NCBI GenBank assembly: GCA_024196135.1
Contig: JAMQCK010000041.1
Span: 1 to 64,000 of the forward strand
Length of the DNA stretch: 64,000 bases
DNA from: Pleurotus ostreatus/Saccharomyces cerevisiae fusant
Taxonomy: Eukaryota; Opisthokonta
Reading direction: 5' to 3'
Positions within the stretch are counted from its first letter, which is position 1. Each line of letters begins with the position of its first letter. This document shows positions 12,666-24,132 of this stretch, piece after piece. Below the pieces are notes generated by a model. The model saw only the letters and a program-made list of their open reading frames with translations. It did not search any database and was not told the DNA's origin. The position numbers and the translations under genes were made by a program.

Positions 12666-13889
12666 TCACATGGCCGCGCTGCGAATGCGATGGAAAATCG
12701 GCAGCGCGTGGCAGGAGATGAGCCACATCTAGCCACACGTGGATCAGCAGCTATCGCAAATACGAGGGAAAATGCAGAACGCACGTTGTACCACCAGTAC
12801 GCGCGGCGGTCAGACTCCTCAGTGTAATCCGTAACGAATAGATAGGTAGCGGCGGTCGCGAGGACGTAGAGGAGGAGGCTGAAACCGGCCGGCGGGAGCC
12901 AGAACCACACGAGGGCGGTCGTCCAAGCGTAGAGGAGCGCGGCGAGAGACCAGCGGCCGACTCCCTGCGGCAGGATGAGCGCGAGAGTCTTGCGCCCGAT
13001 GGCCGCGTCCCCCTCGCGGTCACGGAAGTCCTGCGCCTGGCCCTGGAAAGAGGTCAGCTGGTGCGTGGGAGGCGTAGTAAGGACGCCCTGACCGTGGTAG
13101 CGAAGATAGCCCCGGTCATCACAAGGGCGGTCATCGACAGGCTCGACAGCGGACGGTCGTGGTCTGGAAGAAGGCGTGTTAGCGGGTTGCTCCAAGGCGC
13201 GAGTAATGGCTACGTACCAAAGCACACGGACATGCCCCAGCAGTAGCAGATGTAGCCAATAGCCGACAGCGCGGACTTGGCGACCCAGTTGCGCGCCAGG
13301 CCGAACTCGTTGTACGCGATGATGGCGGCAAAATAGATGAGACTGGGGGTGAGCAGCCCGTGGCGGACGCTCATGAGGAGCGACGCGACGATGAGGCAGA
13401 GGTAGAGCGTCTGCGTCGCCTCGGGGCTGATGCGTCCGGAGGGGATGGGACGGTGCGGCTTCGCGAGCTTGTCCTCGTCGAGACCGACGATCTGTGAATA
13501 GCGTGTCAGCAATAGAAGCTAAGATAGGCGCGCCGGTCAACTGACCTGGTTCTTGGTCTGTGGGAGCAAAGTCAGCGATCTGCAGAACACCTAACGCGAG
13601 ATGAAAGCCTCACCTCAAAGGCCATAAGATGCAGCTCCGTCCAGGCAAATCCCTCCAGGAACGCAACCAGATCCGTTGGTCCTGCAAGGACCATGCTCAT
13701 AGACAGCTGCGCGAAGACGTCAGTAAGCGGCCCGTGCATGTCACGTTGCTTCCGAGGACATACCGCAGGCCCAAGGATGGGTACGATGTCGGACTTGCTG
13801 AAGAGATAGCCCGTGTAGAGACCGTCAAGGACGGTGTCCACCATCGCGCGTGGGGTGTCAAACGCGGAACGAACAAGCTTGACAGCCAT
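12666..13889 (-). CDS. UbiA-family prenyltransferase, membrane
   Basis: Seven exons (13764-13889, 13614-13706, 13546-13557, 13218-13491, 13093-13163, 12785-13042, 12666-12728) join to 298 residues, the usual size for this family of polytopic enzymes. They move a prenyl group onto an acceptor in a magnesium-dependent reaction. The first aspartate-rich region is built from the 12-nt exon (Thr-Lys-Asn-Gln) joined to IVGLDEDKLAKPHRPIPSGR. The second is QDFRDREGDAAIGRKT at about 196-211. Hydrophobic helices fill the rest. Splicing out 12729-12784 restores a family-like C-terminus (YWWYN then MWLISCHALP). The acceptor cannot be read from sequence. An in-frame ATG at 13979 would add 30 low-complexity residues, so I prefer 13889. 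Confidence 0.87.
13546..13557 (-). other. 12-nt micro-exon of the prenyltransferase
   Basis: The exon ACCAAGAACCAG is flanked by an AG acceptor and a GTCAGT donor on the minus strand. It supplies the asparagine (residue 76) that opens the first metal/diphosphate-binding motif. Automatic gene models would easily skip it. Confidence 0.75.
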
Positions 13890-16064
13890 GGTGTCGTGAA
13901 GAGGAAGGGGGGAAGAGGAGGGGAGGGAAGAAGGGGGGCGGAGGAGGAGGAGAGGGGAAGGAGGACCTGGAGGGGACACAGAAAACTCGAAAGCAATCCG
14001 GCGAATTTATACCTTCAGGCCCATCTGCTTAAGTACAGGCGTTTGGGCAGCCCGCTCGCGAGCCGCCGACCCGCGCAAACCATCAGCGCAGCGGTTCAGT
14101 GGGCGCCGCACAAGTTCGCACTTCGCAGATTGGAAATGGGACATCGGGCTTGGGAAACGGTGTTCTGTCAACGGCGGCACACCCACAAAATCGATGGCGA
14201 TGGGAGCCGGACCCCTGCCCTTGATGAAATAGCGACCTGGAGGCTGGGCCTGTCCTGCCTCCATCCGGGCACCTTCTGCGCTTCGTGTGGGGAATATTCT
14301 TGAAAGCCGGGTAAGGCGAGGAGTGCGAACATGATCGCGAATACAATGCGGTTCTCATCGTCGTCGCCGACGCAGACGACGACCACGCGCTCAGAAGGCC
14401 GAACGTAGGCACGGGGGAATCGTCGGGTGGGAGAGAGGCGATCTTAATTACGCGTGATCGGAACCGGTTCTGCCCTTTTGGGTCCACAAATGCCACGTTT
14501 GGTCATATGACGCACACGGCAAACAGCGGTGCACTGACATTGTTCGACTGAGGCTCTGTCGCGCGGAGATATGTCGTGGACAGAGAAACGTACGTGGTTG
14601 CGTGGGCGAAATCCCCTCGGGAGTTGCGAACAATCTCAGTGTTTGAATATCACGCCCAATCGCTACTGTAGCCGATTGCCGACACGACACGACATGGACA
14701 TAAGCACTACAAACCAGACAGATCCTGCCCAGGCGTGTATCGTAATCGATGCAGTGCTAGCTCGGGTGCTAGCGCCGTATACACGACAGATACACGACAA
14801 AGCAGCTCCAGCGAGGAAAACTAGAGGAACGCATGCCTGCTATCCACGGTGGCGCGCGCATGTTTATTTCCAACACGCACGCGCCGAACCGGTTTACGCC
14901 TCCCTCGCGAACAAGCCAGAACACCCGTACAGCCCTCCTCGCGCCTTGCCTGACGCGATCCCACTTATCTCTTTTGCCGGACTTGTATTATCGATGCACT
15001 AGCGCATCAGTGGCAGACGCCCCGTGGGACCGGACGCTAGGCCTGTTCGGGAAACAAAGGGCTGAGATGCAGGTTAGCGCACCGCCCAGTCCGCCCAAAC
15101 GCGGCCGCGTACCGGTCCAGGACGCTAAAGTTATGCCCACGCACGCCCAAAATGCCCGGAAGACGTACATTGAGAGACGGCCGCGCGTGTTCTATCGCCG
15201 GCGAGGATGGGCGCCAATCGTTCGCAGGCGCTGAACAGGCCTCGGTGGCGCACATGATCTGCGCGTCCGTCCTCAGTTAATCTCCAGCTGACCGGGCTTC
15301 TAGGCGCGTACCTTCGTAGCCTCTTCACAGCCTAGTCCCACCCGCAGCGCGGTGCTGCGAACTTGAGCCGCCGTGAGTAAATGCCCACGCAGCGATCAAC
15401 AAACACGTTCTCCGTCGTTCGCGGGGCTGCTGATTCGCTGGGGAGGACTCACGGTCATGAGAATAACCAAAGAAGGAGGGCAAAAGAATAAGCCCAGCGC
15501 GCCCAGATAACCGGTTTGAAGGGCGTCCTCCAAGGCGGTATAGCGCTAGTACAACTGAGGCGAGTCCTGACCGTGTGTATTGAAGAGGCGGTGTTGTTCT
15601 TCTACGTCCTTGCTAAGCTGATAGATAGTGGTTGGGCGCTAGCTGGACGCCTAGCGCTAATCAGGATAGCACAGGTCTTCAGATGGGTTTCACCAAGTCG
15701 AATCCCGCACCCGCGGCGCGCTGGAAGTTGCCCCATGGTCCTCGACTTGCCGTGGCGAAGACAGCAAGGACGCGGGCCGCTATGACGGGCAACGGTGTGC
15801 GACGGCGAGCCCAGCGCGCGAGCCACCATGTTTGTTGACCACCGCTACTGATCGTGTTGATCGAGACAGTCAAACATCTCGACCGCATATGACGACCGCA
15901 TATGGGTATCTGGCGATCGCATACGGGCATCTGACGTGCATAATCCGGTACATAGGCACACTGCCGCAGAAGAAGAAGGCGCGAAGCGTGAGCCAGAAGG
16001 ATCGGCAGCTGAACTCTATCACGGACCTATGGTACAGACCTCGCGGGCAGCGGGTATCATGAAG
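13890..16064. other. Intergenic, 2.2 kb, nothing identified
   Basis: This separates the prenyltransferase start from the SYS1 stop. Several frames of 60-220 codons exist on both strands, but none has family motifs, consistent codon use or paired splice sites. The C/T-rich minus-strand leader of the prenyltransferase lies at 13890-13990. Confidence 0.45.
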
Positions 16065-16926
16065 TCATCGCGTCTCCGTCAGTTCCATCTCCTCTGCGTC
16101 CTGTGTTGTGGTCGGGAGCGGGGTCACCTTCAGGCCCTCGCGCATCTCGCGCTGCACGCAGAGCTGCTCTGCGGCGATGACGGTCATGATAGATCCTGGC
16201 AGGACGGTCAGCGCACCCAATCTCACTAAGCACAGATCGGCGCACCTGCTCCCACGACGCCCCAGTAGAAGAGCGATGACGGGATGGACGCGGCGTAATA
16301 CGTGGTGAGCAGGATGTGGTTGAAGAGCAGCGTGAGCGCAAAGTCGAGGACGAGGCGCGGGCGGCGGACGAGGAAGAGGATGTAGTAGATGCTGGAGGGT
16401 TCGCGGGCTGTCAGTGAGGTGATATAGACGATAGAGACACCACGCACTCCGCGCCGCATGCCAGCAGCCAGCACAGGGCGATCACCCAGCCGCGCGCGGG
16501 GTCCACGCTCCCCCCGTCGTCCGCGCCTATACCGACTTTCTTTCCCCCGGACCACGCAAAGCCGAAGTCTGGTCGTGTCAGAGCGGGGGAATGGGCGAGC
16601 AAGATTAACCGAACGAAAGCATTCGTCAGTGCCAGCGCCACCTGTCGGAAGCCCGACCACGCACCTCCGCTGAACCAGCGGCCCTCCGCGTCGACGTCTA
16701 TCCCCCTCTTGGGTATCGTACTTCTTCCGGATATCTCCCGCCAGTCCATGATCATGCCGACGTTCGCTGCGCCGCCTGCATATTCGAGGCGCGCTGGGTC
16801 GGCTGCAAGAACGAGGAGAGGTGGGGTGAGGATGGAGAGCGTCAAGTAGTGCAGCGTTTGGAGTGCAACTATCTGGGAGATGATGAGAAGAGGGTCCCAT
16901 GTACTCCGTGGGGCTGAGGGGGGCAT
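16065..16926 (-). CDS. SYS1: SYS1 homologue, Golgi membrane protein
   Basis: Four exons (16665-16926, 16448-16568, 16246-16391, 16065-16195) give 219 residues. SYS1 is a four-helix protein of the late Golgi. In yeast it recruits the Arl3 GTPase and so helps bring golgins to the membrane. The N-terminus (STWDPLLIISQIVALQTLHY) and the C-terminal helix pair (FNHILLTTYYAASIPSSLFY then a TVIAAEQLCVQREMREG tail) are characteristic. The loop after the second helix is longer than in yeast. The first intron could instead start 24 bases further downstream, which would change this loop only. The start is the ATG 14 codons before WDP. A divergent gene starts 0.7 kb away. Confidence 0.87.
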
Positions 16927-17653
16927 GGGATGCGCGTCGTGGACGTTGTGCGCGACGACGACGCCGTCTAAAGCCAAGTCGCGCGACGACCAATGGCTGA
17001 CGTCAGCGGGTCCCGCGCCACACGCCTGCACGATTCTTGCAGGTTTCTCAGCTCTCTCCCTAAGCATATTGAAGTTCCCGACAATACATTTCTACACATA
17101 ATGTACCCGAGGCAGCATTTGTCTGCCACTGTACGGGTTTGTCTTTGTTGGAGGAACTTGGAGGGATCCACGTGATCCCATGTAATTTGTGGCAACTTCA
17201 ACCGTCGCTCAGAATGTTGACGATTCCAATGATGCAAAAGGTCTATAGGGATGATATGGGAGGGAAATGGCACGCTTGTCAGTGTGAATGAGATGCTTTA
17301 CCCACTGGGCAGACTCTCGCTGAGGTGTGGGAGTTCTTCATGTCAGGCAAATGCCTTCACGCAAGCTGAATCTAGCGTTTTACCGTAGGACGTCAGAAAG
17401 CTGTATAGTATCCATATATAATGGACTGTATCTTGGTTTGTTTTGTCAAGACGTGCACCTCCCTCGAGACTTTCAAATCCCGTCTGAGGGCAGAGTTGGA
17501 GTATTATAGCCACATGGCTCCCATCTGACCGGCCCGGCGGACCCCGCGGTGGCGTCGCAGGCGCCTATTTTCCTCGAGTCCTCGAGTTCCAGCCGCGAGG
17601 CTTGGGATAATCCGTCAAGGCCGTCATCCACCACATATTTACGTCCCCATACT
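16927..17653. promoter_or_regulatory. Divergent promoter region, SYS1 and mitochondrial gene
   Basis: This 727-bp interval separates two divergently transcribed genes and should hold both promoters. It is less GC-rich than the flanking genes. No TATA box is convincingly placed for either gene. Confidence 0.4.
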
Positions 17654-19399
17654 ATGCTCACGCTATACCTGAGGACAAGAGGTCCTTCCCAACGATACCT
17701 CTTCGCCAACGCGACACGATCGGGGCGCCAAACACGTCTATTGTCCACAGGCGCCCCAGGAAAGCAAGTACCTCTCCCTTCCTATGTTCCGCAAGTCAGA
17801 GGTGTGCACGCCAGCCCACCCACTGCTACCTAGAAGGGCTTACACTCCCCTCAGCTTTCCCCTTCGCCGTCTCCCCGGACGAGGCGCAGAGGATACTGGG
17901 TCCCACGGCCGCGGCCCTGCTCAGGCGCTCCAAATTCCTCTCGGCACTCATAGGGAAATACGTGACAACGAGCGCACCATATAAGCCGAAGAGGATAGTC
18001 CCTGCATACCTCCCTGCATGGCACTCGGTCGTGGTCTTCGACCAGCAGCGCGCGATGTCGGAGAAGTTGGTGCGTGTGCTGTACACTTAACCTTGTTCAC
18101 GTTCTGACGTGTATGTTACAGAAAACGCATCTTAACTTCAGAGGGAATGTGTGCGTCTGCCTACAAATCCCTTCCCCGCCTCTCCTCTGACCGATCACAT
18201 CGACAGCTGTTTCCCAGGTGCCCTTTCCCTCTCCTTCTCCCTCCCCCATTCCTCCCCACTGCCGCCCCCTTTTCCCCTCCTCCGCCACTTACTAGTCACT
18301 GACACCCACCTCCCCCAGGCGTCCACTACGACCTCCTCGCGAACCTCCCCCTCCGCGAGCCCGTCCCCCGCTGGAAAGACTTCCAACCCCCCGTCCCCAT
18401 CAGCGACGACCTCCGCTGGCAACACGGCATGAACGTCGAGTTCATGCCATTCACGCGCTACGCGAGCGCGATGTGGGATAACTCGATCGAGCGGCTGAGG
18501 AAGTTGGACCCGCTGGCGAACTTTGATACGCAGTATGTGAGTGGAGGTATCTTGTTGGGGGTGTGCGCATAAGCTTCAAAGGCTCGATTGCGTACATCGT
18601 CATGCACGCAGGCAATGTTGACTGACGTCGGGTCTTGTGTAGATGGTCTTCTATCCACTCCTCATTCCCGTATATCTGGCCACGTACGATGTAGTGGGTA
18701 AGGAGCTCAGCGAGTATACCCTGGTCCTGGACGCCCGATCACGCAAGGTGCGTCTGCTCCTATGTCGATCGACCCTCGCATTCAGCTCACCCTCCCCCCA
18801 GACCGCCACCACCAGCATCTTCGCCGGCGCTTTCGCCGATTATGCCTACACGCTCCAGCGGGTCGGGCGACGGGCGCCTAGTAAATGGTCCCGCCTCCTC
18901 TCACCCTTCCGCTCCTACTTCCGCAACGCGTTTCGTACACTGTTCCTCACCGACGAGATGTTCGCCGAGCCGGCGCGCAAGAGCGGAAGACGGGAAGCCC
19001 CGCTCGAGCAGGACATGCGGATCAGGCCGTGGACGGAGGAGGAGTTCTCGGCGAATCTGGCGGTGCATAAGACGTTGCTGCATATGAGCAGTGGGAGGCA
19101 GTTGTTGACGGAAGTGAGTGGGGGTGGGGGCGGTGGTGGATAACAGGTTGGGGGCGCATGCTAACGCTCGTGCTTTAGCTGCAAACCCAGAAACCATCAA
19201 GTAATGCGCTCGAGGCGAGGAAGGTGAGCTTGAATTTCATGGCTTTGCGCGAATCCAAAAGCAGTCACTGACGCCCTCGCAGCACCGCCAAATGATAGAC
19301 CAGCAAGCGGCGATGGTGAGGTCGCTCAGCACAGACAACTTGTATCCAGACTGGTGGAAGACGTGGGCGAAGGCAAACCGGAGGCGATTGGAGTCGTAG
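17654..19399 (+). CDS. Unknown protein with probable mitochondrial presequence
   Basis: Nine exons (17654-17767, 17815-18069, 18122-18150, 18207-18217, 18319-18536, 18643-18747, 18802-19113, 19179-19223, 19283-19399) splice in frame to 401 residues. The first 35 residues are rich in Arg, Ser and Leu and lack acidic residues (for example RTRGPSQRYLFANATRSGRQ), as in a mitochondrial import signal. A hydrophobic stretch (FYPLLIPVYLATYDVVG) near 210-230 may be a membrane segment. I recall similar uncharacterised proteins from Agaricomycetes but cannot name a family or activity. The 11-nt fourth exon is needed to keep the frame. An in-frame upstream ATG at 17549 exists, but the presequence fits a start at 17654. 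Confidence 0.65.
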
Positions 19400-19886
19400 G
19401 AGGGGGGGAAGACTGAGGTGGTATCCCACAGCGTGGGACGAGCAGTAATCTACATTGGACCAGCCATAATCCGTACACATACCATTATGAAACTACCACG
19501 ACTCCCACACATCCTGAGAGTAGAATGCGTCGAAGGAGCGCTTGTATATGGGAATGCTATGACGTGCAAAGGGTTGTTGGTGTCTATTTGGCGTTGTGGA
19601 TCCAGCATCTTCGGGGTTCCGGATTAGTAAATAACAGAGTTCAACTTCGACGTCCACCAGACCTGTCACCAGCCTTCCACTGAGTTCTTCCGCGCTCTTC
19701 TCTCAGACACCCGTATCTTGATAGTGCAGTCACGGCTCCAGGGAACTCCGCGATATTTTCAAAGGAAAAAGCCAGCCAGACGCAGTCTCGGACATTGCCG
19801 TGCCACGATTTCGCCTCGCTTTCCTCTTGACCACCGACACCACGACATCTTCGTGAAAGCCTCCGTCTCGCCTCTCGATACAAATC
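19400..19886. other. Intergenic, 3' flank and promoter
   Basis: This holds the terminator side of the gene ending at 19399 and the promoter of the gene starting at 19887. No repeat or RNA gene was seen. Confidence 0.4.
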
Positions 19887-20957
19887 ATGCATGGACAATC
19901 CTCCCAAAACCTTCGCCCTCTTCTCCCTCGCCCACCAGCAGACGATGCCGTCCATCTCTACCACCCTTACCCGACGGCTATGGTGCAGTGCGGGGGAAGC
20001 ATGCACTGGCAGGGGGCGGGGCCATGCGATGAACCTCCCGCAGACGAACCTATGGATATCGTGCAGGAATGGTCTTCTTTACCTCTGGCGTCCCAAGAAT
20101 GGTCCTCACTACCACCGCCCGCCTCCGCTACGAAGGAGACCCTAGCGGAAGTCTTCTCCAACCGGCACCCCCTGGACGTACCGATAGACGGCCCCCAGAA
20201 CCTCATCATTTACCTCGCGCTGAGCGTAAATGGTTTATGGAACGAAGGAGATCAGACCCAGGGCGAGGACTTGAACTCGGGCGGGATCATGGACAGCAAG
20301 CTCACCGAGTACGCGATCCAGGAGCTGCTCAGGCGCAACACACTCGACATGCGCGTCATCGCGCTCTTTGCCCTCGTCCTCGAGCGCATCGTCATGCCAA
20401 AGATGAAGGCCGCGGGCCTGTCGACGTCCTTCCAGGTTACCGGCACCATGCCTTGGGTCCAGCCGTCGGACCCGACGCTCATGTGCTCGAAGACCGTGTG
20501 CACGAAGACGCGCTTGGCGGCGTCGGTGGCCACGGAGTCCTCGCCCTTTGTCCCGCGTCCGATGAAGCATAACCGGAAAGCGCTGTACGCCAACGTCCAG
20601 ACCGACTACCGGGAGTACGACAGGGATACGTATTGGTTGGATCTGCCCCCTACGCATTTGTCGCCGGACTACGCGCGCGAGCGTGCGCCGACGATGCAGG
20701 ATCCCACAGCGCATCTGTGCGATCCGGCGACGCGCATATACGACCCCATGCCCGGCCTCCTGAATGCGGGGTTGCATAGGCTCGTGTATGGACCATATCT
20801 GCGGCAGACGCGGGGCATGGAGTACACGAGGCCATTGGAGTGGTTAGTGCACCGCTGCATATGCAAGCTGCACCTGACGGTCGCGCAAATGGAATTACTG
20901 CCCCAGCATATAAAGGAGAGCGATGTGCTGGAGATGATCACTCGGATGGGATTGTAA
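19887..20957 (+). CDS. Hypothetical protein, intronless, 356 residues
   Basis: This is one uninterrupted frame, unusual here because almost every other gene is split by introns. The first 90 residues are proline- and serine-rich and contain a duplicated EWSSLP motif. From about residue 95 the sequence looks globular: IYLALSVNGLWNEGD, a helix around TEYAIQELLRRN, then VIALFALVLERIVMPKMKA. The C-terminal third contains regularly spaced Tyr/Pro/Asp segments. I see no signal peptide, membrane segment or catalytic motif and do not recognise a family. Codon use resembles the neighbours, and the long frame is supported by consistent third-position GC, so I believe it is a gene. Confidence 0.6.
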   Translation: MHGQSSQNLRPLLPRPPADDAVHLYHPYPTAMVQCGGSMHWQGAGPCDEPPADEPMDIVQEWSSLPLASQEWSSLPPPASATKETLAEVFSNRHPLDVPIDGPQNLIIYLALSVNGLWNEGDQTQGEDLNSGGIMDSKLTEYAIQELLRRNTLDMRVIALFALVLERIVMPKMKAAGLSTSFQVTGTMPWVQPSDPTLMCSKTVCTKTRLAASVATESSPFVPRPMKHNRKALYANVQTDYREYDRDTYWLDLPPTHLSPDYARERAPTMQDPTAHLCDPATRIYDPMPGLLNAGLHRLVYGPYLRQTRGMEYTRPLEWLVHRCICKLHLTVAQMELLPQHIKESDVLEMITRMGL

Positions 20958-21763
20958 TTGGTGCGTTTAGACAACTGCATGTAGCGATGCCTGTTTGCTG
21001 ACTGGATACCCAGTATATCTCTTGATTTACACGAGTTGCGCTGCCTGTCTCGCAGAAGACGCCGGACGCGGACAATGCAGGGGTTCGACCTGGATGGACA
21101 CGCTTGTTTGTACTTGTGGTACCTTCGACACGTGATATGTTGGACTTCGGCCTCCGCGGCGTTCGGCTTCCTCCTTGATCATTCAATGGCTATTGTATTC
21201 TTCTACCACGCTTGCTTATTCTGTACTCGAACAAGAGTCCACCGTGCGGGGCCTTCCCGATCGTGTATCATCACCCGAAGAGTTGCTTTGTCCTTCCCCA
21301 CGCTGGCAGTAATCACATCACAAGGCAGCCAGCTGTCTATACCAACGAACGATACAATCCAAGGATGTAAGTTATAACCTTCTGACGAGCGTACTTCTGG
21401 AAAGGAAGAGTGTTCCTCTTCCGCGCAAGCATCTCCTCCAGGCAGAACACGAGGCCCGCCTAGTCATTATCGCGCCAACACGTGCCCTTTGTGCAACATG
21501 CCTTGCGCATGTTGATGCATCGTGGGGGACGAGGGGCAAAGGGTCTGTGCGTATCGCTCATCTTGCTTTCTCCCTTGACATCGCGCGCATCGACCTTTGA
21601 CCATCGCGCGCCTATCCCTTGACATCCCCTGCCTCCCTCAACCAACGTCTCTGTTGTTCGTACGACGATCTCGTCCCCCTCAGGCGAGTGGCCTGAGCGG
21701 CGCCATCGGACCATTGTCTAACGAGCCACGGCACAACAGCGAACCATAGACACGGACCAAGAT
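20958..21763. other. Intergenic, nothing identified
   Basis: This lies between two plus-strand genes. A GGTTCGACC string near 21081 resembles a tRNA B box, but no cloverleaf can be folded around it. The last 150 bases form the promoter side of the Ran-binding-domain gene. Confidence 0.4.
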
Positions 21764-23942
21764 ATGTCCGTCAACGACTTCAACCTCGCCTTCTGCGGCC
21801 TCGCGACCGCCGCGGTCGGCCTTGGCTACGTCTGCGGTCGCCGGCTCTCGGGAAGCAGGTACGTGACGCCACCCTCCCCCCTTAACCTGCACATCCTCGC
21901 TTCAACATGACCTCGCGCTAACCATTCCCTCACCACCACCCAGAAGCCCCCTCCCAGCCGACCTGCACGCGAAGAAGACGCCGAAGGAGCTGGAGGCGGG
22001 CCTCCCGGCTAACGAACCCTCCGTCGGGCAGAAGCGCAAGCGCATGGACCACGACTTTGACGAAGTGAAATCCGTGCGTGGGCCCCTCCTTTCTGATCAG
22101 ACTAGAAGTACTGACGAGAGGCTATGATCGTTAGGATCTCGGCTACCCGCACGTGAGCTAGAGGGACACTGCAAGGATCGGGAACGAGAGCTGATACGCA
22201 TGTCGCGAAGAACTTGAAGCAGATATACCCGCACAAGCGGATGAGGACGCCGACGCCGCCACCTGAGCCGGCGCCTGAACTCTCGGCCCCTGTCGGAGCT
22301 TCGTCTTCGGTTGAGGCTCTTCAGGTGCACCAGGGAACGGCCATCGTTGTCGACCAGCAGACTACCGTACGTTTCGTTCACGACCACCGACTGCGTACCC
22401 CGTTTACAAGGAGAGATAGGGAGAGGCGCAGGTCGTGTCTCCAGCAGAGCAACCTGCATCGCGCGAGCTGGTCTCGCCCGATGCTCGGGCTCCGCTGACG
22501 CAGAATGTCGCACCTGCAGCCACTACTTCGGGTGTTGAGTTGGCTCGTGCACAATCACCAGCCTTGGAGGTACATGCCCGCGCAGAAGGAAGTCACGAGA
22601 AAGTGCGTACCCAGCTTCTTTTTCCCCAAGCGTTCTTGCTGACGGTATGTCAGCCCGAGTATACATCCGCTGCGACAGCTTCGCATGCCGGCCAGGTGAA
22701 CATCGCTGCTGTGGTCGAGACTCCGGATGAGATCTCTGTATCTCATGCCGAAGCACCTGCGTCACCGAAGCCTGCTGCAGCGGAGGGCTCCGAGGAACTG
22801 GAAGTCACGTCGGAGAAGGCGAACACGACGGCTGAGCCAGCTCAGCCGAGCGACGTCGCGTTGAAGCCTACGACTGTCGAGTCGAAGCCCACGACTATCG
22901 AGGCTGGGCCTTCGACGGCCACTTCTTCCTCAGCTTCTTCTTCTGAGCTCTCCCCCGCATTCGAGCTCAAGTCGCCCTCTACCCGTCCCAAGACGCCCGA
23001 GACACCTGTGAGTCTTCCCTTCCCATCTTTCATGTCGCCTTGCCGCACACTTCCTACCGTCTTACTTTCATTCTTCTGTCTTACACTCTTCCTAACCATT
23101 TACCCTCTTACTTACCCTGCCAACCCAGAAGCCCACGTCATCCCGCGGTCGTGGCTTCGCCGCCTTCGCTGGCTCCGCCTCGCCCTTCGCCAAGCTCGCC
23201 ACGCCCAAGGCTGGCTCGAGCACCGCGCCGGCGTGGGCGAGCCCGAATGCGGCGGACTCCAACGGTCCACCAGCCTGGGTAGACCCGACGTCGAGCGCGT
23301 GGGCGGAGAGGAAGACGGGGTCTCCGGTGGCGAAGGAGGCGGTAGCGCTGGAGCCGCAGGTGTATACGGCGCCGGTTGCGCATGGCTGTGAGTTTTCCTC
23401 CTGTGATGGTCAAGGGGGCAAGGTTGACGTAGTGGGGCTGATCAGACTCGACTGGCGAGGAGGACGAGGACGCAACGCTGGAGATCCGCGCCGTCCGCCT
23501 GTACACGAAGCGCGGGTCGAAGGGCTTCTCCGAGGGCGTCGTCGGCACTATGAAGGTCCTGCGCCACAAGGAGACGCAGAAGCAGCGGTTGCGTGCGTAC
23601 TCTCTATCCCTGCCACTGGGGATGACTGCTAACGCCTTCATAAATCGACAGTCTTCCGCCGCGATCCACTCTTTCAAGTCACGATGAACGTCCGCGTCCA
23701 AGAAGGTATGCGCTGCGCCTACGACGAGAAAGAGCACGTCGTCCGCATCGTGACGCGGGAGCCCTCAAGCGACGGCACGCCCGAGATCGTCATCTACGCC
23801 ATGAAGGTATGCGCTGGAACTGTCGCGCGCGCGTGGGTGGTGCTGACACCTCGAACAGCCCTCACGCTCGTGCACGAAGAAAAAGTTCGGAGAGTTTGGG
23901 GAGGCATTGTCGACTCTCGTCGGCGCTATGTCTGCGGCATGA
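21764..23942 (+). CDS. Ran-binding-domain protein (Yrb2/Hba1-like)
   Basis: Ten exons (21764-21858, 21944-22073, 22135-22152, 22211-22366, 22432-22602, 22654-23007, 23129-23387, 23446-23592, 23652-23806, 23859-23942) give about 522 residues. The C-terminal 125 residues are a RanBD1 domain: a TGEEDED entry, VRLYTKR, a GTMKVL strand, LLFRRDPLFQVTMNVRV, and a KKFGEFGEAL helix. Such proteins bind Ran-GTP and assist nuclear export. The middle is a long Ser/Pro/Glu-rich linker. A basic QKRKRMD patch near residue 62 could be a nuclear localisation signal. The N-terminus is unusual: residues 8-25 (AFCGLATAAVGLGYVCG) could span a membrane. The 51-nt intron 22603-22653 is in frame and might be retained. 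The acceptor before 22211 is weak. Confidence 0.8.
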
Positions 23943-24132
23943 ATGTCTTACTACACGTCTGTGGCTGGTCTGCAGAATGGACGGTTGGAATAAATTATGT
24001 ATGTATAATTTGATGACCCTTACGAATGCACACTTTTCCCTCTCTCGAACGCTCGATCACACGCCAGAAATTGGAGAACCCTATTGACTCGGAAGGAGCG
24101 CAAGCGTGTCCGTGCCGCAGCACTCCCCACGT

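Noticed and set aside
21061..21110. tRNA-like B box GGTTCGACC
   Set aside because: No acceptor, D or anticodon stem can be folded around it.
23138..23737. Minus-strand frame of 199 codons opposite the Ran-binding gene
   Set aside because: It is an antisense shadow of the well-supported plus-strand exons.
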